DNA from: Nostocales cyanobacterium LEGE 11386
Lineage (GTDB): Bacteria > Cyanobacteriota > Cyanobacteriia > Cyanobacteriales > Nostocaceae
Assembly (NCBI GenBank): GCA_015207155.1
Contig: JADEXK010000057.1
Span: 1-40,877, forward strand
DNA length: 40,877 bases
Reading direction: 5' to 3'
This document shows positions 16,722 through 24,280 of the stretch, in pieces. Position 1 is the first letter of the stretch. Every line of letters starts with the position of its first letter. The position numbers were made by a program, and so were the translations under genes. The notes under the pieces were generated by a model. The model saw nothing but the letters and a program-made list of their open reading frames with translations. It made no database searches and was not told the origin of the DNA.

Positions 16722-17045
16722 TTAATCAACAATTTTTTGTAATAAAGCTATCCACATATCTGGTGGATCAGAGTAGTAATCAATTTCCTCGACTTGATAG
16801 CGATCAATTTCGCAGCCATGTTGCAAAATAATATAATCACAAGGTTTGATACCTTTCCCTACTCCCGTCATCTGTCCTGTAATTCCTTCATCAAGTAGTT
16901 CAAATACATAGTCTTTTCCCTGGACTAATCGTGTATAGTCATGTATTTTATGCTGCTTATCTGATTTATCTACTGGCAATTTAAACAGCAGCAAGGAACT
17001 TAAAAAATTAAGATTTAAGTTAAACTTCGTTCTGACGAAAGACAT
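16722..17045 (-). CDS. Small conserved hypothetical protein
   Basis: From the ATG at 17045 this protein has 107 residues; a TTG five codons further upstream is the alternative. The first roughly 25 residues (MSFVRTKFNLNLNFLSSLLLF) are weakly hydrophobic and may not be conserved. The core KLPVDKSDKQHKIHDYTRLV leads into a beta-rich segment GKDYVFELLDEGITGQMTGVG (positions about 43-63), then CDYIILQHGCEIDRYQVEEIDYYSDPPDMW. It has the look of a small conserved cyanobacterial protein with strongly acidic ends, but I recognise no named family. It has no close neighbour on its strand: 497 bp lie downstream and over 400 bp of AT-rich DNA upstream. Confidence 0.65.
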   Translation of the reverse strand: MSFVRTKFNLNLNFLSSLLLFKLPVDKSDKQHKIHDYTRLVQGKDYVFELLDEGITGQMTGVGKGIKPCDYIILQHGCEIDRYQVEEIDYYSDPPDMWIALLQKIVD

Positions 17046-17462
17046 GACTAAACTTTCCAAGATTGTGTTTACAGCGAAAGAAAAAATTTAGATAGATGAA
17101 CTTTAATTTCTATCATTAACCAATTCAGAAAATCTTGAGTAGAAAATATTACTATTATTTCTCTGAAATGCTGAATACACCTATGATTGGCAAAACTGCG
17201 ATCTAATAATTTGGTGCAGTTTTTTCAAACATGCCTAGAAATAATTTTAGAAGCAGATTTAGAATTCAGGATTAATTTTTTTAAAGTCTAAATTCATAAT
17301 TCTTATTTTTATTTGATACCATCTACTGCCTGTGTCTTTGATGATGCTAACCTTACTTGATGAAAGTAAGTAGTGATATTATTATTTATTACCCATATTC
17401 CTTAAATATTGAGCATTTAGGCAAGTATGTTGTAATAAATTAACGATAATTAAGCAAACAAT
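17046..17462. other. AT-rich gene-free stretch
   Basis: About 417 bp of strongly AT-rich DNA (from 17060 to 17462) lies between the small gene and the broken reading frame. Promoter signals for the minus-strand gene at 17045 are expected at its left end. No open frame, hairpin or RNA gene stands out. Confidence 0.5.
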
Positions 17463-17804
17463 TTACAGTAGTCTCCAATGCAGTGACCACGGTAAATTTA
17501 CCAAAGGATTTGACAAGATTTCCGCAGACTTATGCTCCTGCTGACAACTGTTCTCTAGGCGGATTTCACAATAACCCGCGCGCGGGTTGAGTTTGTGTAG
17601 CCGAGCTAGCACTTTGGTGAGGAATTGCCGAAAGCCTTTACCGACTTGTTCGCTGGAGAGGTTGCCGAAGAATATTAACTGGGGTGGAATTTACAATCCC
17701 AGATATTTCTGCGGAAATGGGATACCTGCGACTTTGGCGTTATTGATTAATTTATAAAGACCTTGTGTATTTACAATATCACAAGTGTGTATTTTTAATG
17801 ACAA
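17463..17804 (-). pseudogene. Interrupted reading frame directly after coaE
   Basis: On the minus strand one frame is open from a TTG at 17804 to a TAA at 17465-17463, broken only by a TAA at 17693-17691. The first part reads as 37 residues with TCDIVNTQGLYKLINNAKVA and GIPFPQKYLG. The second reads as 75 residues starting IPPQLIFFGNLSSEQVGKGF, then RQFLTKVLARLHKLNPRAGY and CEIRLEN. The composition is protein-like (amphipathic helices, no low-complexity), and the two halves read naturally as one chain if the stop is ignored. It begins 7 bp after the coaE stop. It could be a decayed gene, a small gene with a recent nonsense mutation, or chance. I do not recognise the family. Confidence 0.45.
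17573..17588. repeat. Perfect 16-bp GC-rich palindrome
   Basis: AACCCGCGCGCGGGTT is a perfect palindrome inside the interrupted frame downstream of coaE. It is far more GC-rich than the surrounding sequence. Confidence 0.6.
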
Positions 17805-17811
17805 ATAAATA

Positions 17812-18408
17812 TTAACTGCTACTCTTCATTGTGAGGGCAACATCTACTTGCTTGAGAAGTGCTTCTGGAGTGGAGGAGTTATCTAGTACGATATCCGCGC
17901 GAGCGACTTTTTCTGTAATAGATAATTGGCTATTGATGCGAGTTTGTGCCTGTTCTGGATTTAACTGATTTCGATGTATCAATCTTTGTAGTTGCTGTGA
18001 GTTAGAACAATGTACAACCCAGATTTCGGTCACTAGATTAGTCATCTGAGCCTCAAATAGCAGAGGAATGACTAATACTAATGTTGAAGAGTGGGATTGA
18101 GCAATTGCTTGATTAAAGCGATCGCCTACGTAAGGATGTATTAAGCTTTCTACCCATTTGCGCTCATCTGGATGATCAAAGATAATTTCACCGAGATGTT
18201 GGCGGTTAAGGTTGCCATCTGGCAGTAAAATTTGCTGACCGTAACGTTGAGCGATCGCACTCAAAATAGGCGAACCTACCGCTACTGCGTCTCTAGCATA
18301 AATGTCTGCATCTAAAATCGGCAGATTGTAAGCGTTAGCTAAATAATTGGCGACGGTGGTTTTACCTGTGGCAATACCTCCAGTTAAGCCGATGATCCGT
18401 TTAGTCAT
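17812..18408 (-). CDS. coaE: Dephospho-CoA kinase
   Basis: CoaE phosphorylates the 3'-hydroxyl of dephospho-CoA with ATP, the final step of coenzyme A synthesis. The 198-residue length is standard. The P-loop GGIATGKT is at residues 10-17, followed by the substrate-binding DADIYARDAV (about 34-43). The lid-type segment has WVVHCSNSQQLQRLIHRNQL (about 130-149), and ARINSQ-like text appears as TRINSQLSITEKVARADIVLDN near the C-terminus (split here as TRINSQLSITEK and VARADIVLDN). The gene is transcribed alone or with cobA-hemD, whose stop lies 98 bp upstream on the same strand across a CGCAGAGG-type repeat. Confidence 0.96.
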   Translation of the reverse strand: MTKRIIGLTGGIATGKTTVANYLANAYNLPILDADIYARDAVAVGSPILSAIAQRYGQQILLPDGNLNRQHLGEIIFDHPDERKWVESLIHPYVGDRFNQAIAQSHSSTLVLVIPLLFEAQMTNLVTEIWVVHCSNSQQLQRLIHRNQLNPEQAQTRINSQLSITEKVARADIVLDNSSTPEALLKQVDVALTMKSSS

Positions 18409-18506
18409 GAGTCAGAGGGAGATTTTTTTCTCACGCAGAGGCGCAGAGAGTCAGAGATGAGAAGAGTGGATTTTTCAATTTCACGCTGCAATTCAGCAAT
18501 GGTGAG
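18409..18506. repeat. CGCAGAGGCGCAGAG dispersed repeat between cobA-hemD and coaE
   Basis: The plus strand has TCTCACGCAGAGGCGCAGAG (about 18431-18450), followed by AGTCAGAGATGAGAAGAG. This is another copy of the CACAGAG-family repeat found at 1786-1842, 4250-4459 and inside cobN at 39933-39965. No gene is present. Confidence 0.65.
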
Positions 18507-20045
18507 TTAGGAATTTTTTGCCCATTTTATCAGTGCTTGGGTTAAGCCGTCTAAAGTATATTCTTCTGCTTCTATATCTACGCGCCCAAATAAATCATGG
18601 CAGGTTTTCGAGGTTTGGGGGCCGATTGAGGCAATACAAATTTCTGAGTTGTGAGAGAATATCTCGTTTGTTAGTTGATAGAAAAATTGCACAGTTTTAG
18701 AACTGGCAAAGGTGATGACATCTATGGTGCGATTTTGCAGCGCTGATTTTGCGGATGCAGGGATACTATTGGGACAACGAGATTGATATGCAGCAACTTC
18801 AATAACATCTGCACCTTTGGCGGTTAATTCTTTAACTAAAACTTCTCGTCCACCGCTTTCGACTCTGGGAAATAAAATCTTTTTACCCTGTAATTCTTCT
18901 GGGAAGTTGGTAATTAAAGAATCAGCGACAAAGTTGGGAGGAATAAAATCTGGTTGGAGGGTTTGTTTTTTGAGACTTTGGGCTGTCTTTTGGCCAACAA
19001 CGGCAATTTTGACACCAGCCAAGGCGCGGGTATCTTTACCTTGGGCGATTAATCTGTGAAAAAAATAGTCTACAGCATTGGTGGAGGTGAGAATTAACCA
19101 GTGGAAGTCAGATAAATTAGCGATCGCTTGATCTAAATTTGTCCAACTAGCAGGCGGGACAATTTCTATGGTAGGCATTTCAATTACTGTGGCACCAAAT
19201 GCGGTGAGGCGATCGCTAAATTCACTCGATTGTCCAGATGCACGGGTTACCAGGATGGTTTTTCCGGCTAAAGGTAGGTTAGTTGACATGGTTGAAGTTT
19301 TGACATGTGAGGATATTTTCTCAGTTTGTAAGTAATTGCGTAACCTAACAACCTCACCAACCACAATTACCACTGGCGAGAGAGATAAACCAGCAGTTTG
19401 TTCCAGAATAGTATCTAGTTGGGCTGTCCAAATTTGTTGAGTGGGAGTGCCAGCCCAACGGATAATCGCAATGGGTGTGGAGTGCGATCGCCCGCGCTGC
19501 AACAGTTGATGTACAATCTCCGGTAAAAATCGCCCTCCCATCAATATCACTAATGTCTCTAACCGCGACAACGCTTCCCAGTCTAAAACATCTGGTTCAT
19601 GGGCTGTAAACACAGCAAAACAGCGACTGAGGACGGGATCTGTGAGGGGAATTCCCGCCAATAAAGGTGCAGCTAAAGCTGAGGAAATGCCTGGTACCAC
19701 TTCAAAATTACAACCAGATGCTTTCAAGGCTGCGATTTCGGCAGTACAGCGTCCAAAAATAAACGGATCGCCGGATTTTAGCCTGATAACTTGTTTACCC
19801 TGTTGGCAGTACTGTACCAGTAATTTGTTAATTTCCGCTTGTGGTGTACTGGGTTTACCACCGCGTTTACCTACATCTAACTTCAGGCAATTGGATGATA
19901 CACACTGCAATAATTGGTCGTCTATTAGGGCATCGTAGATTAATACCTGAGCTTGTCCCAAGAGATTGTAAGCTTTTACCGTCAGGTATGCCACATCTCC
20001 AGGCCCAGCACCTACGAGGTAAACTTTGCCCTTTACTTCAGTCAT
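18507..20045 (-). CDS. cobA-hemD: Uroporphyrinogen-III C-methyltransferase / uroporphyrinogen-III synthase fusion
   Basis: This 512-residue fusion joins two adjacent steps. The C-terminal HemD domain cyclises hydroxymethylbilane to uroporphyrinogen III. The N-terminal CobA domain methylates that product twice with S-adenosylmethionine to give precorrin-2, for cobalamin and siroheme. CobA (about residues 6-245) shows GAGPGD at 12-17, LKSGDPFIFGR at 89-99, VVPGISSA, and ILMGG. HemD (about 260-510) starts at LAGKTILVTRASGQ and contains LTSTNAVDYFF, VVGQKTAQSL and ITFASSKTVQFF, with FDVI-type acidic loop residues. The linker is serine/threonine-rich. Fusions of this kind occur in several bacteria, including cyanobacteria. 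Together with cbiD and cobN in this window it serves cobalamin synthesis, though all three are dispersed. Confidence 0.95.
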   Translation of the reverse strand: MTEVKGKVYLVGAGPGDVAYLTVKAYNLLGQAQVLIYDALIDDQLLQCVSSNCLKLDVGKRGGKPSTPQAEINKLLVQYCQQGKQVIRLKSGDPFIFGRCTAEIAALKASGCNFEVVPGISSALAAPLLAGIPLTDPVLSRCFAVFTAHEPDVLDWEALSRLETLVILMGGRFLPEIVHQLLQRGRSHSTPIAIIRWAGTPTQQIWTAQLDTILEQTAGLSLSPVVIVVGEVVRLRNYLQTEKISSHVKTSTMSTNLPLAGKTILVTRASGQSSEFSDRLTAFGATVIEMPTIEIVPPASWTNLDQAIANLSDFHWLILTSTNAVDYFFHRLIAQGKDTRALAGVKIAVVGQKTAQSLKKQTLQPDFIPPNFVADSLITNFPEELQGKKILFPRVESGGREVLVKELTAKGADVIEVAAYQSRCPNSIPASAKSALQNRTIDVITFASSKTVQFFYQLTNEIFSHNSEICIASIGPQTSKTCHDLFGRVDIEAEEYTLDGLTQALIKWAKNS

Positions 20046-20093
20046 GGTTAATCGTTGTAAATAAATTCTTTGTCACTCAATTGCAATTTTCAA

Positions 20094-20543
20094 TTAAGCA
20101 GATTTAACGTTAATTTTATCTAAGAGTTGAGTAATTTTTGCCGCCCTTTCTGGTTGGCGTTGTTTTTGTAGCAATTCTTTGGCTTGTTGTAGGTTCTTTT
20201 TGGCTTCTTCTTGTTGATTTTCTTGCATGAAAATATTTGCCAGACGCAAATAAGCATCAGCATTTTTGGGACTGCGGCGAATTACTGCTTGGAATAATTC
20301 TTTTGCTTCTTCTATATTGTCTTGCTGAATTAAAACATCCCCTAATAATAGACGTACTACGTCATTTGTAGAGTTAATAGAAATGACTTTGCGAAAAGCA
20401 GCCTCTGCACCTGGATAATCTTTTTGTTGATAAAGATTGATTCCTCGTTGGAAGAAATTTGAGGTAATCAAGGTTTTCCATGCGAAATAACCGAGTATGA
20501 CAATGCTGAGAATAACTGAGATGATGGCAAAAATATCTAACAT
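20094..20543 (-). CDS. Membrane-anchored TPR repeat protein
   Basis: This 149-residue protein has one N-terminal transmembrane helix (LDIFAIISVILSIVILGYFA, residues 2-21) followed by about three tetratricopeptide repeats. The repeats run from GINLYQQKDYPGAEAAFRKV (about 34-53) through VVRLLLGDVLIQQDNIEEAK and AYLRLANIFMQENQQEEAKK. TPRs bind partner proteins; here they would lie on one face of the membrane, probably cytoplasmic, given the positively charged residues after the helix. Partner and role are unknown. The start is clear. It is followed by cobA-hemD 48 bp downstream on the same strand, and preceded by the hpt terminator-like hairpin. Confidence 0.85.
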   Translation of the reverse strand: MLDIFAIISVILSIVILGYFAWKTLITSNFFQRGINLYQQKDYPGAEAAFRKVISINSTNDVVRLLLGDVLIQQDNIEEAKELFQAVIRRSPKNADAYLRLANIFMQENQQEEAKKNLQQAKELLQKQRQPERAAKITQLLDKINVKSA

Positions 20544-20613
20544 GGTTTTAAAGAAGGAAGAAGTTTGGAGTCAGATGGAAGAAGGAAAATTGGTGAGAGA
20601 TTTAAACCCATTT

Positions 20614-20646
20614 GGCAAGAAGAAAGAAGACTTCTTTCTTCTTGCC
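20614..20646 (-). terminator. Perfect 16-bp inverted repeat downstream of hpt
   Basis: Arms GGCAAGAAGAAAGAAG (20614-20629) and CTTCTTTCTTCTTGCC (20631-20646) are perfectly complementary around a single A. The hairpin starts 10 bp past the hpt stop on the minus strand. There is no long T-run after it, so termination strength is uncertain. It could also protect the 3' end of the transcript. Confidence 0.6.
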
Positions 20647-20656
20647 TCTTCCTTTG

Positions 20657-21613
20657 TTAAGCTAAAAGACAGGCAATAGGAAACATGAGATATTCAAGGT
20701 AAAAGAGTTTCCAAATAAATTGGTAGAATTGAGCGATCGCACTTTTATCTTGCAAGTCCACCGCCAAACTCCGCATCCACATTCCCGCTAACACCACCAA
20801 ATGAGTAATTACTAAAAATATGGGGTTAATCGCCGCAAAACGCAGCACACCAACTAAAGTTATCCCCAAATAGCAAATAGTTAGCACCCACAGCGCTAAA
20901 TTAAACACAGCTTGCGGGCCAAGTTGGATGGTGAAAGTAGTGATATTGTATAGGCGATCGCCTTCCATATCGGGGATATCTTTAAAGATGGCGATCGCAA
21001 AGGTAAACACTAAAATAAATAACGTCAGCACCCACACCGCAGGCGGAATTGCGGGAGTTTGTTCTAATGCCCAATTAAAGTGCAAAAATAACCCTAAATT
21101 CACAATCGTTCCCCGCACCGAAAAAATACACAGCGCCGCCCAAAAAGGAAACTGCTTCAAGCGAATTGGTGGTAAAGAATAAGCAGTACCAATAGCCAAA
21201 CTCACAGCCACCATCCCCAATAAAAAAGGCCCAGTTAGCCACGCTACAACCAGTGCCAAGATACCAGTAATCATGACAATTAATTGCCCTTGTTTGCGCG
21301 TAAATTCTCCTGATGCTAGTGGTAAATGAGGCTTATTCACCTTATCAATATCAACATCTTCTAGTTGATTTAAGCCCACAATATAAACATTGCCACAAAG
21401 ACAGGCAATCCACGCGCCTAAAAGCGAAATCAGTTGAATAACAGCAAAATCTGTCGATGTAACAGCAATGGCGATTAAATATAAACCTAATACACTTAAA
21501 CTTGTGCCAATAATCGTGTGAGGACGGGAGAACTTCCAGAAAGCGTACAACCAACGGAAATTTGAGGGAACGGGTTTGTGTTGCAAAGGACTGTTTTGAG
21601 AACTCTGGCTCAT
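20657..21613 (-). CDS. hpt: Homogentisate phytyltransferase
   Basis: Hpt (plant VTE2 homolog) condenses homogentisate with phytyl diphosphate to give 2-methyl-6-phytylbenzoquinol, the committed step of tocopherol synthesis, in the thylakoid or plasma membrane. This 318-residue UbiA-superfamily protein has eight or nine membrane helices. The first aspartate-rich motif is NQLEDVDIDK (82-91) with NKPHLPLASGEF after it, and the second is KDIPDMEGD (211-219). Both bind prenyl diphosphate through magnesium. The first roughly 20 residues are hydrophilic. The gene appears monocistronic, with a perfect hairpin after it and a GCTGAGT-bearing gap before it. Homogentisate solanesyl or geranylgeranyl transferases are related alternatives, but the phytyl enzyme is the usual cyanobacterial member. 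Confidence 0.92.
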   Translation of the reverse strand: MSQSSQNSPLQHKPVPSNFRWLYAFWKFSRPHTIIGTSLSVLGLYLIAIAVTSTDFAVIQLISLLGAWIACLCGNVYIVGLNQLEDVDIDKVNKPHLPLASGEFTRKQGQLIVMITGILALVVAWLTGPFLLGMVAVSLAIGTAYSLPPIRLKQFPFWAALCIFSVRGTIVNLGLFLHFNWALEQTPAIPPAVWVLTLFILVFTFAIAIFKDIPDMEGDRLYNITTFTIQLGPQAVFNLALWVLTICYLGITLVGVLRFAAINPIFLVITHLVVLAGMWMRSLAVDLQDKSAIAQFYQFIWKLFYLEYLMFPIACLLA

Positions 21614-21709
21614 GAGTAGCTTAAATTCAGTATTCTGGCTTACTGTTAACCATTGTCACAGAATTATGTCATCAACAAGAGCCAAAGGTCTAGATACGTT
21701 CTTTACCTT

Positions 21710-21742
21710 ACTCAGCACTCAGCACTCTTTTTCTTACTCAGC
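21710..21742. repeat. ACTCAGC/GCTGAGT heptamers at the oxidoreductase stop
   Basis: Two ACTCAGC units at 21710-21723 and a third at 21736-21742 flank a CTTTTTCTT spacer. On the minus strand the third unit reads GCTGAGT and supplies the last codons GCT GAG and the first base of the TAA stop of the oxidoreductase. Confidence 0.75.
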
Positions 21743-22972
21743 ATTATTTTTCATCTCCAGTCCCTGATCAAAGCCTTGCATAAAACGGCGGTCAATCCAA
21801 TCTTTCCCACACCACAAGAGTTGATGAGGCGGTAAAGTCACAGCGCCTTTGGTGGCGATCGCGCGTTGATCACCAGTACCAATTAAACTTAGATATTGTT
21901 GTTGTGGTCTATAAGGTTTAAGCGGCTTACCTAATAAAATTCGTTGCAAGTTCTCAAACAGTGGTTTACCTTGGCGAACAGCAAATACCCCGGCTTTGGG
22001 ACGAGGATAATTTACCATTGTGGCAATGTCACCCGCAGCAAAAACTTCTGGATGTGTTTGAGATTGTAATGTATCTTTGACCAAAATAAAGCCTTGCTCA
22101 TCAGTACCCAGTCCAGTTGTTTTTAACCATTGGGGTGCTGATGCTTGTGTTACCCAAAAAATTTTATGGCACTCTATCATTAACCCAGATTCACATTTAA
22201 GTTCAAAAACTTCTTTAGTGTCTTTGTTTGCTAATAAAGAATTTCGGATGGTGTGTTGCGGTGTAATTTGGCATACAGTTTCACCTAAGTGCAGATTGAT
22301 ACCACGTTTAATTAAAATTTTCTGAAATTGTCGTCGCACTGATTGATGATAATTAGGCAAAAGTTCCTTGTGGCGTTGAAATAAATGAATTACCAGATTA
22401 TTAATTGGTTGTTGATTGTGTAGCAAGATTTGATGTAAATGAGTTTGCATCGACAGCGCTAACTCCACACCACCAGCGCCACCACCCACAATTGCAATAC
22501 TTAAAGGTTTTTGGGGATTTTTGGCTACACTTTCCAGTAGCTGATACCAATGTTCTAATAGTTTTGCTACTGGTTTCGCTGCAATGGCATATTCAGTGGC
22601 TCCTGATACAGATATCATGGCTGGAGTGCTACCAATATCAACAGACAAGACATCAAAATCTACGGCGGGACGATTAGCACAAATCACTTTGTGGTTTTTC
22701 AAGTCTAGTCCAATTGCTTGATCAAGATATAACTGTGCTTGAGCAAAGTTAGCTAATTTTCGTAAATCAATATGGCATTCATCATGGCTGTAAAATCCAG
22801 CAATGTGTCCCGGTAGCATTCCAGAGTAAGGTGTATCTGAAGTTGGGCTAATCAAGGTTAAACGTATCCCAGGTAAAGGTTTTCTTCCCCACATTTTCAA
22901 CACAATGGCATGGCTGTGACCGCCCCCAATTAATACTAAATCTTTAGGTATAGAATGTAGCTTTTTTGTCAT
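21734..22972 (-). CDS. SelD-N-terminal-like pyridine nucleotide-disulfide oxidoreductase, stand-alone
   Basis: This 412-residue FAD/NAD(P)-dependent oxidoreductase resembles the type II NADH dehydrogenase-like module that is fused in front of selenophosphate synthetase (SelD) in many cyanobacteria (TIGR03169-like). The FAD-binding motif is VLIGGGHSH at about 13-21, then TPYSGMLPGHIAGFY (47-61). The second dinucleotide fold has GGGAGGVE at 163-170. FAD-domain closing motif VFAAGDIATM lies near 310-320. The chain ends with CGKDWIDRRFMQGFDQGLEM, where fused homologs continue into SelD. Here a stop follows within eight residues, inside a heptamer repeat, and the next gene is hpt. Either this is a natural stand-alone version or the SelD half was lost. 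Confidence 0.82.
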   Translation of the reverse strand: MTKKLHSIPKDLVLIGGGHSHAIVLKMWGRKPLPGIRLTLISPTSDTPYSGMLPGHIAGFYSHDECHIDLRKLANFAQAQLYLDQAIGLDLKNHKVICANRPAVDFDVLSVDIGSTPAMISVSGATEYAIAAKPVAKLLEHWYQLLESVAKNPQKPLSIAIVGGGAGGVELALSMQTHLHQILLHNQQPINNLVIHLFQRHKELLPNYHQSVRRQFQKILIKRGINLHLGETVCQITPQHTIRNSLLANKDTKEVFELKCESGLMIECHKIFWVTQASAPQWLKTTGLGTDEQGFILVKDTLQSQTHPEVFAAGDIATMVNYPRPKAGVFAVRQGKPLFENLQRILLGKPLKPYRPQQQYLSLIGTGDQRAIATKGAVTLPPHQLLWCGKDWIDRRFMQGFDQGLEMKNNAE

Positions 22973-23228
22973 TTTTACACTAAGAATAATATTTGTAATT
23001 TATGAGATTTGTTGTTTTAAAAGTTGTTCGATAAAAGACAGTAGTATTAATGATTAGAAATTATTATCAGCATGAATTTATACTAATAATTCATAATTAT
23101 AATGTACCTGCATCTTTAAATTAGTTATATATACAACGTTCACAGTCATATTTTCTATTTTGAAAATCATTAAATTTACTAATGCTTAAATTTTCAATTA
23201 CAGGGACAATAGCATCTATAAATAAATA
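22973..23228. other. AT-rich divergent promoter region
   Basis: A strongly AT-rich 256-bp gap separates the oxidoreductase (-) from the first pentapeptide gene (+). It should hold both promoters. No hairpin or repeat stands out. Confidence 0.45.
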
Positions 23229-24026
23229 ATGAAAAAACTAGTGTTATGTATGCTAACGGAGATTATTAATACTTACCAATCTGTAAGAAAACAGTTAGCC
23301 ATCAATCAAAATTCATTAAAAAACATCATTCTGAGGATAGATTTAAACCAAAAAACAATAGGCAATACACTATATCAGGCTTTCCCCAACCGTTTAATTA
23401 CAGTTACAGAACATCTAAATCATGAAAATATAGATAACAGGCTAGCAGTAATTTATGAGTTAGAGCAAATTGCTGTAAATTATCCAAAATTTCACTGGGA
23501 AATCATGGATATTCTCACTAAATTTGTGAGAAATCATACTTCTCACCTCAATCAAGAAGAGTTGGTCAGCAAGCCATCACTAACAATTTCCACAGATATT
23601 CAATTAGCCCTGACCGTAATTGGGCGAAGAAATGTTGAAAAAGACCAAGAAAATGAACAACTTGATTTAAGTCATACAGATATGAGGGGAGTTAACCTCA
23701 ATCAAGCAAACCTAGAATTATCAAATCTCTATCGAGCAAACCTGTCTAGGGCTAATCTGGCTGGGGCTAACCTCTGTGGGGCGATTTTGAGTGCAGCAAA
23801 CCTCTGTGGGGCTAATCTGGCTGGGGCCAACCTCTGTGGGGCGATTTTGAGTGCAGCAAACCTCTGTGGGGCTAATCTGGCTGGGGCTAACCTGCATCGG
23901 GCAAACTTATATCTCGCAAATCTACAAGAGGCAACTCTCACAGATGCCATACTTAAAGGGGCAAATCTCCGAGAAGCCAAATTATCTTTGACTGATTCTA
24001 CAGAGGATGAACTGAGTAGTAATTAA
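23229..24026 (+). CDS. Pentapeptide-repeat protein with a recent one-coil duplication
   Basis: This 265-residue protein has a helical N-terminal part (about 1-135) and a C-terminal pentapeptide-repeat domain (A(D/N)LXX, about 140-255) that should fold as a right-handed quadrilateral beta-helix. The N-terminal block RLAVIYELEQIAVNYPKFHW and the later DIQLALTVIGRRN match the corresponding blocks of the next gene, so the two are paralogs; this one lacks the membrane helices. The repeat domain holds a nearly exact 60-bp tandem duplication (20 residues, four pentapeptides, one full coil). The ATG at 23229 is used; an ATG at 23250 is a possible alternative, and neither has a strong ribosome binding site. 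Function of such proteins is generally unknown. Confidence 0.88.
   Translation: MKKLVLCMLTEIINTYQSVRKQLAINQNSLKNIILRIDLNQKTIGNTLYQAFPNRLITVTEHLNHENIDNRLAVIYELEQIAVNYPKFHWEIMDILTKFVRNHTSHLNQEELVSKPSLTISTDIQLALTVIGRRNVEKDQENEQLDLSHTDMRGVNLNQANLELSNLYRANLSRANLAGANLCGAILSAANLCGANLAGANLCGAILSAANLCGANLAGANLHRANLYLANLQEATLTDAILKGANLREAKLSLTDSTEDELSSN
23750..23893 (+). repeat. 60-bp tandem repeat inside the pentapeptide gene
   Basis: Bases 23761-23820 and 23821-23880 are identical except for one change (T at 23768, C at 23828). Partial copies extend to about 23750 on the left and 23893 on the right. Each unit encodes AGANLCGAILSAANLCGANL, a set of four pentapeptides. Confidence 0.95.
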
Positions 24027-24280
24027 TAGTAAGTAACTGTCAAATAATATGCGGCAGCTTTACCCATTCAAAGGCGATCGCCTGACTCATATACATAAAT
24101 AATATCAATTAACTGTTATATTTAATGCCATTTTCTTGACAAAAATAGTATTAATTAAGTCTTTGGGTACATGTGCAAAAATTAAGTGTTGTGGTGTATA
24201 TTCAAATTTTTAGCTAAATGGTATACTAATTTTTCTTAACCTCTAAGTAATAATTCTGTGTCGTGAGGAATATTACTGCT

